64,000 bases of DNA, taken from NCBI GenBank assembly GCA_965216955.1, contig CBDCGV010000018.1:248001-312000 (forward strand), given 5' to 3'. Under the pieces are notes generated by a model. It searched no databases. It saw only the letters and a list, made by a program, of their open reading frames with translations, and was not told the DNA's origin. The translations under genes and the position numbers were made by a program. This document shows, piece after piece, positions 37,552-46,427 of the stretch (positions are counted from its first letter, which is position 1; each line of letters opens with the position of its first letter). This DNA is from CBDCGV01 sp965216955 (GTDB lineage: Bacteria; Bacteroidota; Bacteroidia; Chitinophagales; JADIYW01).

Positions 37552-37710
37552 TTAAACCAAGAAATCTTTAAAGGTGCAAAACACAAGTGTTCCAAATGCA
37601 AATATCATTACCCAAAAAGTGCCATCTCTAACAACACGCACACCATTCTCAGTAATTGCTTGAATCATTGCAAATAAGAAAAAGACATATATAAGTACAA
37701 TTAATACCAT
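37552..37710 (-). pseudogene. remnant of a membrane protein gene / 52-codon ORF
   Basis: On the reverse strand a 52-codon open frame (ATG at 37710) encodes two hydrophobic segments, MVLIVLIYVFFLFAMIQA and TFWVMIFAFGTLVFC. Directly upstream, in another frame (about 37718-37790), lies a protein-like stretch IDEGLIAKPETPF ending at a stop. The two look like parts of one membrane protein separated by a frameshift. It could instead be a genuine tiny two-helix protein. I see nothing else in the 303-bp gap between the ABC exporter and the oxidoreductase genes. I do not recognise the parent family. Confidence 0.35.
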
Positions 37711-37828
37711 AGGCACAGTTTTAGTAAATAAGAAATAAATGGTGTTTCAGGCTTGGCAATAAGTCCCTCGTCTATAAATATAGACAAAATTTATACCATA
37801 ATGGTTGTACAAATAATAAAATAAACAT

Positions 37829-38866
37829 TTACTTAAAGAAACGACTAATACAAACCTCTGCATCTAAAGAGCCTCCCATTTCTAAAAATTCAACTAAGTG
37901 TCCCGCATAATATGGCGCTAGAGAAACGCCTTTTGTACCTAAGCCATTAAAAATGCACAATTGATTGTAGTTAGGATGTACACCTATAAAAGGCCTCCTG
38001 TCTTTGACAGTAGGACGTATCCCAACTTCTTGTTTTAAAACACTGTATGAACAATTAATCATAGAAGACAGTTTATGCTCAAGGTGCTCCCTCCCCTTTA
38101 AAGTAACAACTTTACTTAAATCGTCCCAAACAAATGTCCCCCCAATTTTATACTCATCATCATTAACAGGAACAAGTGAACCACCTTTATTTAATATTTT
38201 ATCAAATGAGAAGTCGCTCTTGATTGTCAAAATTTCTCCTTTAGATAAATTAAATGGCAACATCTTAAAAAAAGGATTTTCTGCTCCTTTGTAGCCATCA
38301 CAAAAAACAACACGATTTGTTTCAAAGTTTTTATACTTTACATTGTTATCTAAAAAAACAACTTCATCATGATTAAAAACTTCATTAACAATAGATGTTT
38401 GATATAGACTTTTAAAAAGTTGTAGCATTTTAGGGATATCTAACCAAAAGCCTCTTTTTATTATTCCTCCATGCTCTGCATTGATTTCGTCTTCTTTTAT
38501 TTCGCAAACGTCAGACAAATAATCACCATAATTTTCATCAGACTGTCTTAACTGCCACTCGTTAATATCTTTGCTAGAAGAAAACAGACGAATTATATCG
38601 GTAAAGTGCAGTAACTCTACATTAAACAACTTTTCAACTTTCTTGTAAAAACTTATGGCCTCAGGTAATAATGTATCCACTTTCCAAGACTTAACCAGTT
38701 TTCGGCCTGTAACAGGGTTTACCATTCCCAATGCAACTTTGGAAGAAGAAGAATCTGTCTCTTCATCAAAAACAATTACTTTCTTTCCTCTCGACAGCAA
38801 TTTTATTGCAAGAACGGTTCCGGCAAGGCCTTGGCCAACAATAATGTAATCTACTTTGTTAGACAT
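37829..38866 (-). CDS. FAD-dependent oxidoreductase, MnmC C-terminal-like
   Basis: A 345-residue DAO-fold flavoprotein. The dinucleotide-binding motif is YIIVGQGLAGTVLAIKLL at the N terminus, and GIRPTVKDRRPFIGVHP with FNGLGTKGVSLAPYYAGHL lies at the C terminus. It overlaps the mnmD gene by 8 bp. In enterobacteria the MnmC protein fuses an MnmD-like methyltransferase with a FAD domain that removes the carboxymethyl group from cmnm5(s2)U34 of tRNA. The split neighbours here suggest this is the separate oxidase half (inference). A generic amino-acid oxidase role cannot be excluded. Confidence 0.78.
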   Translation of the reverse strand: MSNKVDYIIVGQGLAGTVLAIKLLSRGKKVIVFDEETDSSSSKVALGMVNPVTGRKLVKSWKVDTLLPEAISFYKKVEKLFNVELLHFTDIIRLFSSSKDINEWQLRQSDENYGDYLSDVCEIKEDEINAEHGGIIKRGFWLDIPKMLQLFKSLYQTSIVNEVFNHDEVVFLDNNVKYKNFETNRVVFCDGYKGAENPFFKMLPFNLSKGEILTIKSDFSFDKILNKGGSLVPVNDDEYKIGGTFVWDDLSKVVTLKGREHLEHKLSSMINCSYSVLKQEVGIRPTVKDRRPFIGVHPNYNQLCIFNGLGTKGVSLAPYYAGHLVEFLEMGGSLDAEVCISRFFK

Positions 38867-39542
38867 CTCTATTAAATTTAACTGCTTGTATCATTTCTCT
38901 TTTCCCAGGAGGGCCTTGTAATGTATTTACTTGGAAACCCACACTTTTCAAATCACGTTTAACCTGTCCTTTTGCACAATAAGTTACCAAAACCCCTCCT
39001 TTCTCTTTAAGTGCATTAAACATAGATAAAAAAACTTCCCTAGTCCATAATTCAGGTTGTGAAGAAGGAGCAAATGCATCAAAGTAAATCAAATCATATT
39101 CATTCTTTTTATCAAAGTCAACAATATCCATTTGCATTTTTTTTAAAGAAAAACAATTATCAATCACGACTTCCCTGTTCCAACTAACACAGTGTAGCTT
39201 TTTAAGTATTTTTTTGCAGTCAACCTTATCAGTTAACATTATATCGGCATAATTCAACAACTCAATTTTATCTAATGAAAGTGGATACAATTCTATACTA
39301 CTAAAATGAATATTCAAATTGATTGATTTTGCTTCCAAATAAGACAGTAATGCATTTAGTCCTGTTCCAAAACCTATTTCCAGAATATCTATTTTCTTTT
39401 TCGAAAAAAACTTCAAACCTGCATCGATAAAAACGTGTCTAGACTCTTGAATTGCACCATGGATAGAATGGTAATGTTCATCCATCTCCTTCCAAAAAAT
39501 GGTAGAAGACCCATCATTAGAAATCACCACTTTCCTATTCAT
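38859..39542 (-). CDS. mnmD: tRNA (5-methylaminomethyl-2-thiouridine)(34) methyltransferase MnmD
   Basis: A 227-residue Rossmann methyltransferase of the MnmD/DUF752 family. The SAM motif is EIGFGTGLNALLSYLEA and the family hallmark is YDLIYFDAFAPSSQPELWT. The end GPPGKREMIQA is typical. It should methylate the aminomethyl group of U34 in tRNA. It overlaps both neighbours by 8 bp, implying coupled translation. Confidence 0.9.
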   Translation of the reverse strand: MNRKVVISNDGSSTIFWKEMDEHYHSIHGAIQESRHVFIDAGLKFFSKKKIDILEIGFGTGLNALLSYLEAKSINLNIHFSSIELYPLSLDKIELLNYADIMLTDKVDCKKILKKLHCVSWNREVVIDNCFSLKKMQMDIVDFDKKNEYDLIYFDAFAPSSQPELWTREVFLSMFNALKEKGGVLVTYCAKGQVKRDLKSVGFQVNTLQGPPGKREMIQAVKFNRDV

Positions 39543-40659
39543 TGTAATTTTTATCCTTTAATAGCTCCAAAAACAAATTATCGTATTCTTCTACAATATT
39601 TGCCCACGAGTATTTGGTAACAAAAGATTGAACCTCATCGATATTTGATTGATGGAAATTTAAGATCTGATCTCGAATTTTAGACAATAGTTCAGTTGTA
39701 TCATTGTACAAATACTTATCCCTATAAATGTTCGGAATGTGTTCGGGATATGAGAGTCGATTTGGCAATAAGGGATAGCAATTACAATGCATTGCCTCCA
39801 CCACGCTAATCCCAAAAAACTCTTGAATACTCGTTACAGGTAATATATCTGCGCGCCATAACATATCTATATAATCTTCACGCTTTTCAAAATATCCAAA
39901 ATGAACGATTATATCTTTCAATGCTTCATAATATGTATCGAACACTTCAGGATAACGTTCATTTCGTTCGCCGCATACAGCCAAACTGAAAATCAATCCC
40001 TCTAATTTTAATTGCTTAATGATGCTAAAAAAAGTTTCTGGATTTTTATCATACTCCCATCTGTGGTTCCATAAGACTAATGGCTGTTCATTCTCTCTAG
40101 CATTTTTAAACTTATTAAGATCTTGAGCATTGTAACCCGGTGCAATTACATCACTCTTTTCGCCTATTTTGGTAACATTTTGCTTTTCTTTAAAATCCGG
40201 ATACCTTGCTAACATTTCATCCAAACGTTTTAAAAAGCTATTTTGATTATATATAGAATTAAAAATAACCTTATCACTCCTTAAAGCACTTGTATAATTA
40301 ATAAAGGCGTAATTTAAATCTCTACCATTTACTGCGTCTTGGTCTGTTTTAGACCAGGGATACGCTAACTGGTTTTCATGAAAATAAGCGATTGTAGGAA
40401 TGGAGGCATACTTAGGTCCAATTAAAGCAGAAAAGGTCGCAACATCCAACATATCAGTACACAAAAACACATCAGGTATAAAATTCAATTCAGCAAATTT
40501 TCTAGCCAATGTAACGGCGCCTCCGTGCATACGCCACTTCCAATGGCGCCCTGGCAAAGAAAGTATTTTCACATCGCAATTAGATTGCTCTTGCAAATTA
40601 AGCGCCCAATTTTTATGTGATCCGATAAAAAAGGGTTCGACTATTAAAACTTTAATCAA
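39535..40659 (-). CDS. DUF3524 glycosyltransferase (tRNA-queuosine alpha-mannosyltransferase-like)
   Basis: A 374-residue GT-B protein. The N-terminal DUF3524 domain (GTDC1/QTMAN family) contains IVEPFFIGSHKNWA and the PTIAYFHENQLAYPW motif. The C-terminal GT4-like half has LWNHRWEYDKNPETFF and SIQEFFGISVVEAMHCNCYP, which includes the nucleotide-sugar-binding E-x7-E type motif. Members of this family mannosylate queuosine at position 34 of tRNA-Asp. It is first of three overlapping reverse-strand genes, the other two also predicted to modify tRNA position 34. Confidence 0.82.
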   Translation of the reverse strand: MIKVLIVEPFFIGSHKNWALNLQEQSNCDVKILSLPGRHWKWRMHGGAVTLARKFAELNFIPDVFLCTDMLDVATFSALIGPKYASIPTIAYFHENQLAYPWSKTDQDAVNGRDLNYAFINYTSALRSDKVIFNSIYNQNSFLKRLDEMLARYPDFKEKQNVTKIGEKSDVIAPGYNAQDLNKFKNARENEQPLVLWNHRWEYDKNPETFFSIIKQLKLEGLIFSLAVCGERNERYPEVFDTYYEALKDIIVHFGYFEKREDYIDMLWRADILPVTSIQEFFGISVVEAMHCNCYPLLPNRLSYPEHIPNIYRDKYLYNDTTELLSKIRDQILNFHQSNIDEVQSFVTKYSWANIVEEYDNLFLELLKDKNYNE

Positions 40660-40669
40660 TTGTGAAAAA

Positions 40670-43600
40670 TTACTTTACTATTGACAAATGATATGGGTAC
40701 GTTCCTATAAGCTCCCCATTCTCAACAAACCTCAATTCAAGATAATAAGCTCCCCTACTCAATGATGATACATTAAGTTGTTCGTTTAAATTTCCGTCTA
40801 TCCAACCAAATTCATCACTCAACAATGTACGACCATTATAATCATAGATATGAGCTTCAATATTAGTTGCCCTCTGTATTTGCAATTGAAGGTTTAAATT
40901 ATCTGATGCGGGATTTGGAAAGATATTCAATTTAGAGACAAAATCAGGAAGCTCTATTCCTGTGGTAACAATATCAATAGTTTGAGTAAAAGAATCAACG
41001 CCACAATCATTAAAAGCTATTAACAATACATCATAAGTACCTGAACTAAAATAGTGTACTGGATTGACAAGACTGCTGGTATTTAAATCACCAAAATCCC
41101 AATAAAAGGAATCTGCATCTGCCGATAAATTTGTAAAGGTATACACGGTATCTGAAGTAAATTGATAACTAAACTTAGCTATTGGCTTAGAGCTTATCAA
41201 AGTAGTTGTAATTGTTCGAATACTATCGCACCCATTACTGGCCTGGCCAATCAGCGTATCTATAACAACTCCCGTATCTAAAGGATTACAACTTTGAGTC
41301 ATTAAATTAGAAGTTATGGGATAAAGTAAACTGGTAATGGTTGTTACTGTACTGTCACACCCATTTACACTTAGTAAATTAGAAAAAATTCTTCCTGTAT
41401 CTACAACAAAACAGCTACTCTTGTTGATTGTTATATTAAAGGTATCGTTAACCGTTAAATTCAATTCGACAATGCTATCACAATAATTTGTGGGAATAGC
41501 AACATAATGAATTCCATGATCCGTAATGGAAGCACTTCCAATAAGAACAGACATTCCGATGCAAATAACAGAATCAATTTTTACTGTATCGAATTTTTCG
41601 ACCCTAAAACGCTTTGACAATGTATCATTTCTTTCGTAAAGATCGTTTGAGTAATCACATCTAACCAACAAAACAGAGGATTGAGGATTATATAAATTTA
41701 AAGGCTCAAAAGTATGTTCTTTTGTTTCATAAGCTAAAATATTATCCACTATTTCAGAAGCAACTAAACTTTCATTTAACCATAATTCTATTGTAACATT
41801 GCTTACCGCGTTTTTTGAGTTATTAATTAGCTCTGCAGATACTATATAGTTACTATCCGGACATACGGAATCAACTAGAAAAAGGTTACTAACAGAAATA
41901 TCATCGTTTACATTGTAAACTTTAATGTTATCAAACGAAAAGCCATCAAGTGAATATATATTGTTGTTAACCCCACTACCTTCTTGTCCAAATTTCATTT
42001 GAAAACTTGAAGAAAATGACTGTCCATTAAGTGCTTGAATTGTTTTAGTAAGGTTAAGAGCATGTACATTATTATAGACGGCCCACAAATCTATGTTATT
42101 ACCCAAGTCGTACAACTCTATCCAAGTATCGGTATCACTTCCTCTAATCCAGACTTTATCATTCAAATCAGCCTCCTCTCCATGATCCAAAAAATCAAAA
42201 TCTAAATATATGGTAGAATCATTATATGCATCTAGGTTGAGATTAACAACAAATTCATTTACATTGTTACTGCCTCCTAAATAATTATCAAATGATAGTG
42301 CGCTAGTGCCTTCAAAAGCGTAAATATCATTACCTCCAACTCTAAGTCTACCGCCCAGTGTGCTTGAAGTAAAATCTATCTCTTCTATATTGTCCATTCC
42401 AAAAGCACCATTTAAATAGGTATTTGCTGAAACAACATCTTCAAAGCCCTGAAAGTAAGGCAATATAGTCGGGTCATTACTTAAGTTTTTAATAGTAGTT
42501 TTTAAAGTATCGTTCGATCTATCTTCATCTGATGCTAGTTCTGTCCATATTTCAATTTCGTAATTAGACAAGTTCGAAAAATCGCCTGAAGCAGCAAATT
42601 CATGTTCTACAGATGCCCCTGCATTGAGCAGTGCAATGGTTTCGCAAACAGCACCTTGTCCATCAATATCATAACAGACATTAAACCCTGATGCATTGTT
42701 AATACCATTATTTGAAACTCGAACCTTTATTTTCTCATTTGCAGTTAATAAGGAACTCGTTAACGATCTGCCACCTAGAGGGGTAAGCAGTTTATCAACT
42801 AAAATATCGTTGTTTAAATTACATGTATTAGTCGAAACAGGGATAACAAGCGCACCATTTGACCTTAGAGCAGGTTTTCCTTCAATTAATGCAATTGCAT
42901 TAAACCAATATTCTTCACCATTATTTAGCCCATTCACGAAAAAATCAAAATCTCCAACAGTATCTAAAGAAACATACTCATCATTAATTAACTGGTTGAT
43001 AATATACTGATCTGCTAAGGCTACAGAATCCCAACTTAGTCTAGCCCCTCTATCGCACCCTTCAACATTCAGCGAGGCTACTCTAGATGAAATAGTAAAA
43101 ACTTCTTCTGATATGCCACTAGACAAATTAGAGGAAACTCTTAGCAAGCATGTATGTGAGGTGGTATCAGCAGGTACAGGCCAAGTTGCATATCTTAAGT
43201 CAGCATCTAAGTTAGAAGCAATATTGGTCCAACTAGCTCCATTATCATAAGAGACATCGATATCAAAATGATCATGATTCCCTTCAGTATCCCACCTTAA
43301 ATATACTGTTTCGCCACCAGCAACCCATTTTTCACCTCCTGTAGGATGCGTCACTTTAATCGAATGATCATAAGAATTATGAGCCACAGCAAATTTTTGT
43401 GCTCCACTTAAAATATTGCTGCCCTTTACAATTATTTTATAAGTACCGGCACTCGCGTCTTCAATGGTGATTTGCTCCGAATTATTTAAATTATCTACTC
43501 CCCTAAAAGCTACTGCACTGGGATTAGAAGGATCTAAAACCCATGGATGAAAGCGATCACCATTAGGCGCTACCACTATTAAATCTAAATCATGCACTAG

Positions 43601-45214
43601 TGTTTTATCAAATGGAAAAGAAGCCTCTTTATCCATCCATGTAAGTGTAAATTTTAAAAGTGCTTTTGAAGTAAGTGTATTAATAGTAAATTCTACGGAA
43701 TCTTCATTTCCTACTTCATCAACAAAATAGGCCTCTTCAAATACACTCTCAATTGCTCGGTCAGCATTTACCACTCCAAACCCATACTTATAATCAGGTC
43801 CATCATTACCTTTATCTCTAGCCGTATTTAATAAAATGGCCTTTATAATATCTGCACGTAATGCAGATGCCCCATTCTTCTCTATAAATGCCTCGTATAA
43901 GAGTGCAACAATACCAGAAACCGATGGACATGAGAAAGAGGTACCCTGCCGCTCTTGGTAGCCATTATCAATATTAGTGGTATACACCCCTCTACCCATA
44001 CTTACAATTTCGGGTTTAAGCCTTCCATCTGCGGTAGGCCCCTTGCTACTGTTATTAGCTAGAATTTCCAATCTATCCACTGATCCCACGGCAATATTGT
44101 TTTTTGCTCCCTGAAAACCAATACCAACCGTTCCCCAGCCATCCGGGCATCTATCTCCAGGTGTTCCGGCATTCGCTACTGCAACCACATTCATCAGATC
44201 TTCACGCTCTCTAACCAGAGCATCTAATTCTGCAGCCATCGGAAGATAAGGCCCCCAGTCCTCACAAGGAGTATCGGAGGTTCCATATCCAAAAGAGACA
44301 CTAATCACCTTAAGATTAAATTCTGAGAGTGCGCTTTGAAATTTTCCTACAAGATCTCCATTAAAAAAATGTGCATAAACCTTCGATTCAGGAGCCATTC
44401 CAATATAACGTGCATTAAAATGGCCCTTACTATTAATGATTCCTGTAACACCGTTAGCATGCTTCGAAAATTCGTCAGTCCAATAGATTTTATCAGCATT
44501 AAAAACTCTGGCATCTATGTCTATATGTTTAAAAAGCAATCCACCATCCCAAACACCAATATCGATACCTGCACCTTTAAAACCGTGTCCAAAGGCAGAT
44601 TTATCATGCACTACATTAACGCGGTTCATAGACATAGCCTTCTCCAATAATGGCCTTGGTTTTTCTAAAACAGGAGCAACAAAATCTACAAATGGTAATT
44701 CGAGTAACTTACTCAGGTTGTTGGCATTTACACTTCCAACAATGTGATTTCTAACATACCTTAAGTTGTTGACTAAGTTTGCTAATAATTCGTTATCCGC
44801 AGCAATTCCCTCTCGCACAAGAATTTTAACCTCCGTCTCTCCTTCTAACTCTTCATCTAGTAATGGTGACTTTTTAGCTTTTGGAGTAATCCTTCCTAAT
44901 GATTTGACAGGTCCTTTGCCCAATTTATTTAAACTTAAGTGACCAGGAAAACAAACCTTGTAAATATGTTCATTTAATTGCCCATCAATCCTAATTCCTT
45001 TTTTCGTAAGATCATTAAAAACTGCTTGGTTCGCATTTTCTATTTCAGCAATACCATAGTAATAACCTTCGCATATGTTTTTTGAAATAATGGCATCTGA
45101 GGCCTTTGCTTTCCTAAAAGAATCTATAGGTTTACAATCATATTTTTCTTCCTGAGAAAAAGCAGAAAACAAGGAGCATTGTAGAATAAGTATGGTAAGT
45201 AAAAAATACTTCAT
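40670..45214 (-). CDS. secreted S8 subtilase with PKD and type IX sorting domain
   Basis: A 1514-residue secreted protease. A signal peptide (residues 1-20) and a propeptide-like region to about 200 precede the peptidase S8 domain. The catalytic triad is Asp223 (GVWDGG), His252 (KHANGVTG) and Ser426 (GTSFSCP), and the oxyanion Asn is in VANAGTPG. A proprotein-convertase-like beta domain follows (about 505-605). Then come CARDB/fibronectin-like repeats, a PKD domain (FYWDFGDLNTSS) and a C-terminal type A T9SS sorting domain (LNIFPNPASDNLNL near residue 1430). It is exported through Sec, then carried across the outer membrane by the type IX system and probably anchored or released. It probably digests extracellular protein. 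Confidence 0.92.
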   Translation of the reverse strand: MKYFLLTILILQCSLFSAFSQEEKYDCKPIDSFRKAKASDAIISKNICEGYYYGIAEIENANQAVFNDLTKKGIRIDGQLNEHIYKVCFPGHLSLNKLGKGPVKSLGRITPKAKKSPLLDEELEGETEVKILVREGIAADNELLANLVNNLRYVRNHIVGSVNANNLSKLLELPFVDFVAPVLEKPRPLLEKAMSMNRVNVVHDKSAFGHGFKGAGIDIGVWDGGLLFKHIDIDARVFNADKIYWTDEFSKHANGVTGIINSKGHFNARYIGMAPESKVYAHFFNGDLVGKFQSALSEFNLKVISVSFGYGTSDTPCEDWGPYLPMAAELDALVREREDLMNVVAVANAGTPGDRCPDGWGTVGIGFQGAKNNIAVGSVDRLEILANNSSKGPTADGRLKPEIVSMGRGVYTTNIDNGYQERQGTSFSCPSVSGIVALLYEAFIEKNGASALRADIIKAILLNTARDKGNDGPDYKYGFGVVNADRAIESVFEEAYFVDEVGNEDSVEFTINTLTSKALLKFTLTWMDKEASFPFDKTLVHDLDLIVVAPNGDRFHPWVLDPSNPSAVAFRGVDNLNNSEQITIEDASAGTYKIIVKGSNILSGAQKFAVAHNSYDHSIKVTHPTGGEKWVAGGETVYLRWDTEGNHDHFDIDVSYDNGASWTNIASNLDADLRYATWPVPADTTSHTCLLRVSSNLSSGISEEVFTISSRVASLNVEGCDRGARLSWDSVALADQYIINQLINDEYVSLDTVGDFDFFVNGLNNGEEYWFNAIALIEGKPALRSNGALVIPVSTNTCNLNNDILVDKLLTPLGGRSLTSSLLTANEKIKVRVSNNGINNASGFNVCYDIDGQGAVCETIALLNAGASVEHEFAASGDFSNLSNYEIEIWTELASDEDRSNDTLKTTIKNLSNDPTILPYFQGFEDVVSANTYLNGAFGMDNIEEIDFTSSTLGGRLRVGGNDIYAFEGTSALSFDNYLGGSNNVNEFVVNLNLDAYNDSTIYLDFDFLDHGEEADLNDKVWIRGSDTDTWIELYDLGNNIDLWAVYNNVHALNLTKTIQALNGQSFSSSFQMKFGQEGSGVNNNIYSLDGFSFDNIKVYNVNDDISVSNLFLVDSVCPDSNYIVSAELINNSKNAVSNVTIELWLNESLVASEIVDNILAYETKEHTFEPLNLYNPQSSVLLVRCDYSNDLYERNDTLSKRFRVEKFDTVKIDSVICIGMSVLIGSASITDHGIHYVAIPTNYCDSIVELNLTVNDTFNITINKSSCFVVDTGRIFSNLLSVNGCDSTVTTITSLLYPITSNLMTQSCNPLDTGVVIDTLIGQASNGCDSIRTITTTLISSKPIAKFSYQFTSDTVYTFTNLSADADSFYWDFGDLNTSSLVNPVHYFSSGTYDVLLIAFNDCGVDSFTQTIDIVTTGIELPDFVSKLNIFPNPASDNLNLQLQIQRATNIEAHIYDYNGRTLLSDEFGWIDGNLNEQLNVSSLSRGAYYLELRFVENGELIGTYPYHLSIVK

Positions 45215-45234
45215 ACATTTTAAATATAAATAAT

Positions 45235-46248
45235 CTAACCTAAAATATCATTCACCACATCTGAATCATAAAAGTCTTTCAATCTAATTTTTATAAAACT
45301 TTCCAAAAAACCATTTTCATTCAACGCACTTAAAACCATATCAGATCCAATAAGCATTTCTTTTTTAATCAAATCAGTATCTATAGAAAGATCTGTTAGG
45401 ACATCAGCGATATTACTTTCTTCATGATATGTAAAAAAGTGATCTAAAATATCTTCTACCAATCCATCAAAAAATTCATTCGATTTTAAGTCTGTCCATA
45501 CTTCGTCTGAAATTTTAATCCCCTTTTCAAAATCATCAGAATCAATATTATCTACAATATTACCAACACTTATTCCTTCCATCTTGTTCCAAACTTCACC
45601 TGCGAACTCTTTAATTCGCGCTTCATCTAACTGCTCTTTTATATAACGCTCACTCTGTCCAATAATTTTTCTGGCATTAGTAGAAATGAATTTTTTTACA
45701 TTTTTATCAATCGTTTCTTCCAAATTTGGAATTGCTGAATTTAATATTCCTTGTCCAAATTTTAGAAAAGAAGAAGCTCCCGGCACCTTCTTGGCTACTC
45801 CATCATCCGAAGAAGTAAAACTTTTAATTCCATTAAACAGCGTATTTGTAATAACCTCTGCATAAAAAGGGTTGCCCACGGCTCGTTCAATAATCTTATC
45901 TCGTAACTCTTTTTGCTCAGCAATTTCATCAACAATGTTATCAAAATGATCTTTTTCAACAATGCTTGTCAATTTTGTCTTATCTTCTTTGTATATGATA
46001 TATAAATAGTTAAGCAAATCCTCAATAAAATGCTTTAATCCCTCAGGGGTTTCTTTACTTTTAACATTTCTATCTAAAAACTCCTTGACACTATCTTTAT
46101 TTGCAATTTTCAAAACAGATGTTCTTTCCATCCATTTCCAAACCAAATCAACATCCCTATTAATATTCTTCTTTAGCTTTTTTCCTTTAAGTTGAGCAAG
46201 TTCATGTGCCACATGTGCATCTAACAATTTCTCTGCTGTTTTATTCAT
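45235..46248 (-). CDS. uncharacterised mostly helical protein
   Basis: About 337 residues from the ATG at 46248; a longer frame begins at 46305. The N terminus AEKLLDAHVAHELAQLKG is followed by a largely alpha-helical, charged protein without signal peptide or membrane helices. No enzymatic motif is visible. It is probably cytoplasmic. It is convergent with nothing and divergent from thrS, and lies 20 bp from the subtilase start, so it may head a transcript that continues into the protease gene. I do not recognise the family. Confidence 0.6.
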   Translation of the reverse strand: MNKTAEKLLDAHVAHELAQLKGKKLKKNINRDVDLVWKWMERTSVLKIANKDSVKEFLDRNVKSKETPEGLKHFIEDLLNYLYIIYKEDKTKLTSIVEKDHFDNIVDEIAEQKELRDKIIERAVGNPFYAEVITNTLFNGIKSFTSSDDGVAKKVPGASSFLKFGQGILNSAIPNLEETIDKNVKKFISTNARKIIGQSERYIKEQLDEARIKEFAGEVWNKMEGISVGNIVDNIDSDDFEKGIKISDEVWTDLKSNEFFDGLVEDILDHFFTYHEESNIADVLTDLSIDTDLIKKEMLIGSDMVLSALNENGFLESFIKIRLKDFYDSDVVNDILG

Positions 46249-46399
46249 GTCTTTTATTTTGAAGTCTGCATGTAAAATAACGAAAAGTTCGCTATCATTT
46301 CTCAATTACTCAGACACTGGAAACTAACTATTTTTCCATTCTCTAGAAAAATGTGCATTATAAATTGTATTTCTTTTCTCTTATTAGCTCAGGTTGATA

Positions 46400-46407
46400 T
46401 AACTTTG
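46400..46407 (+). promoter_or_regulatory. -7 box (TAACTTTG) for thrS
   Basis: TAACTTTG fits TAnnTTTG and ends 20 bp before the thrS ATG, giving a short leader with no room for a T-box or an attenuator. Confidence 0.6.
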
Positions 46408-46427
46408 CGGCTTCTTACGACATAAGT

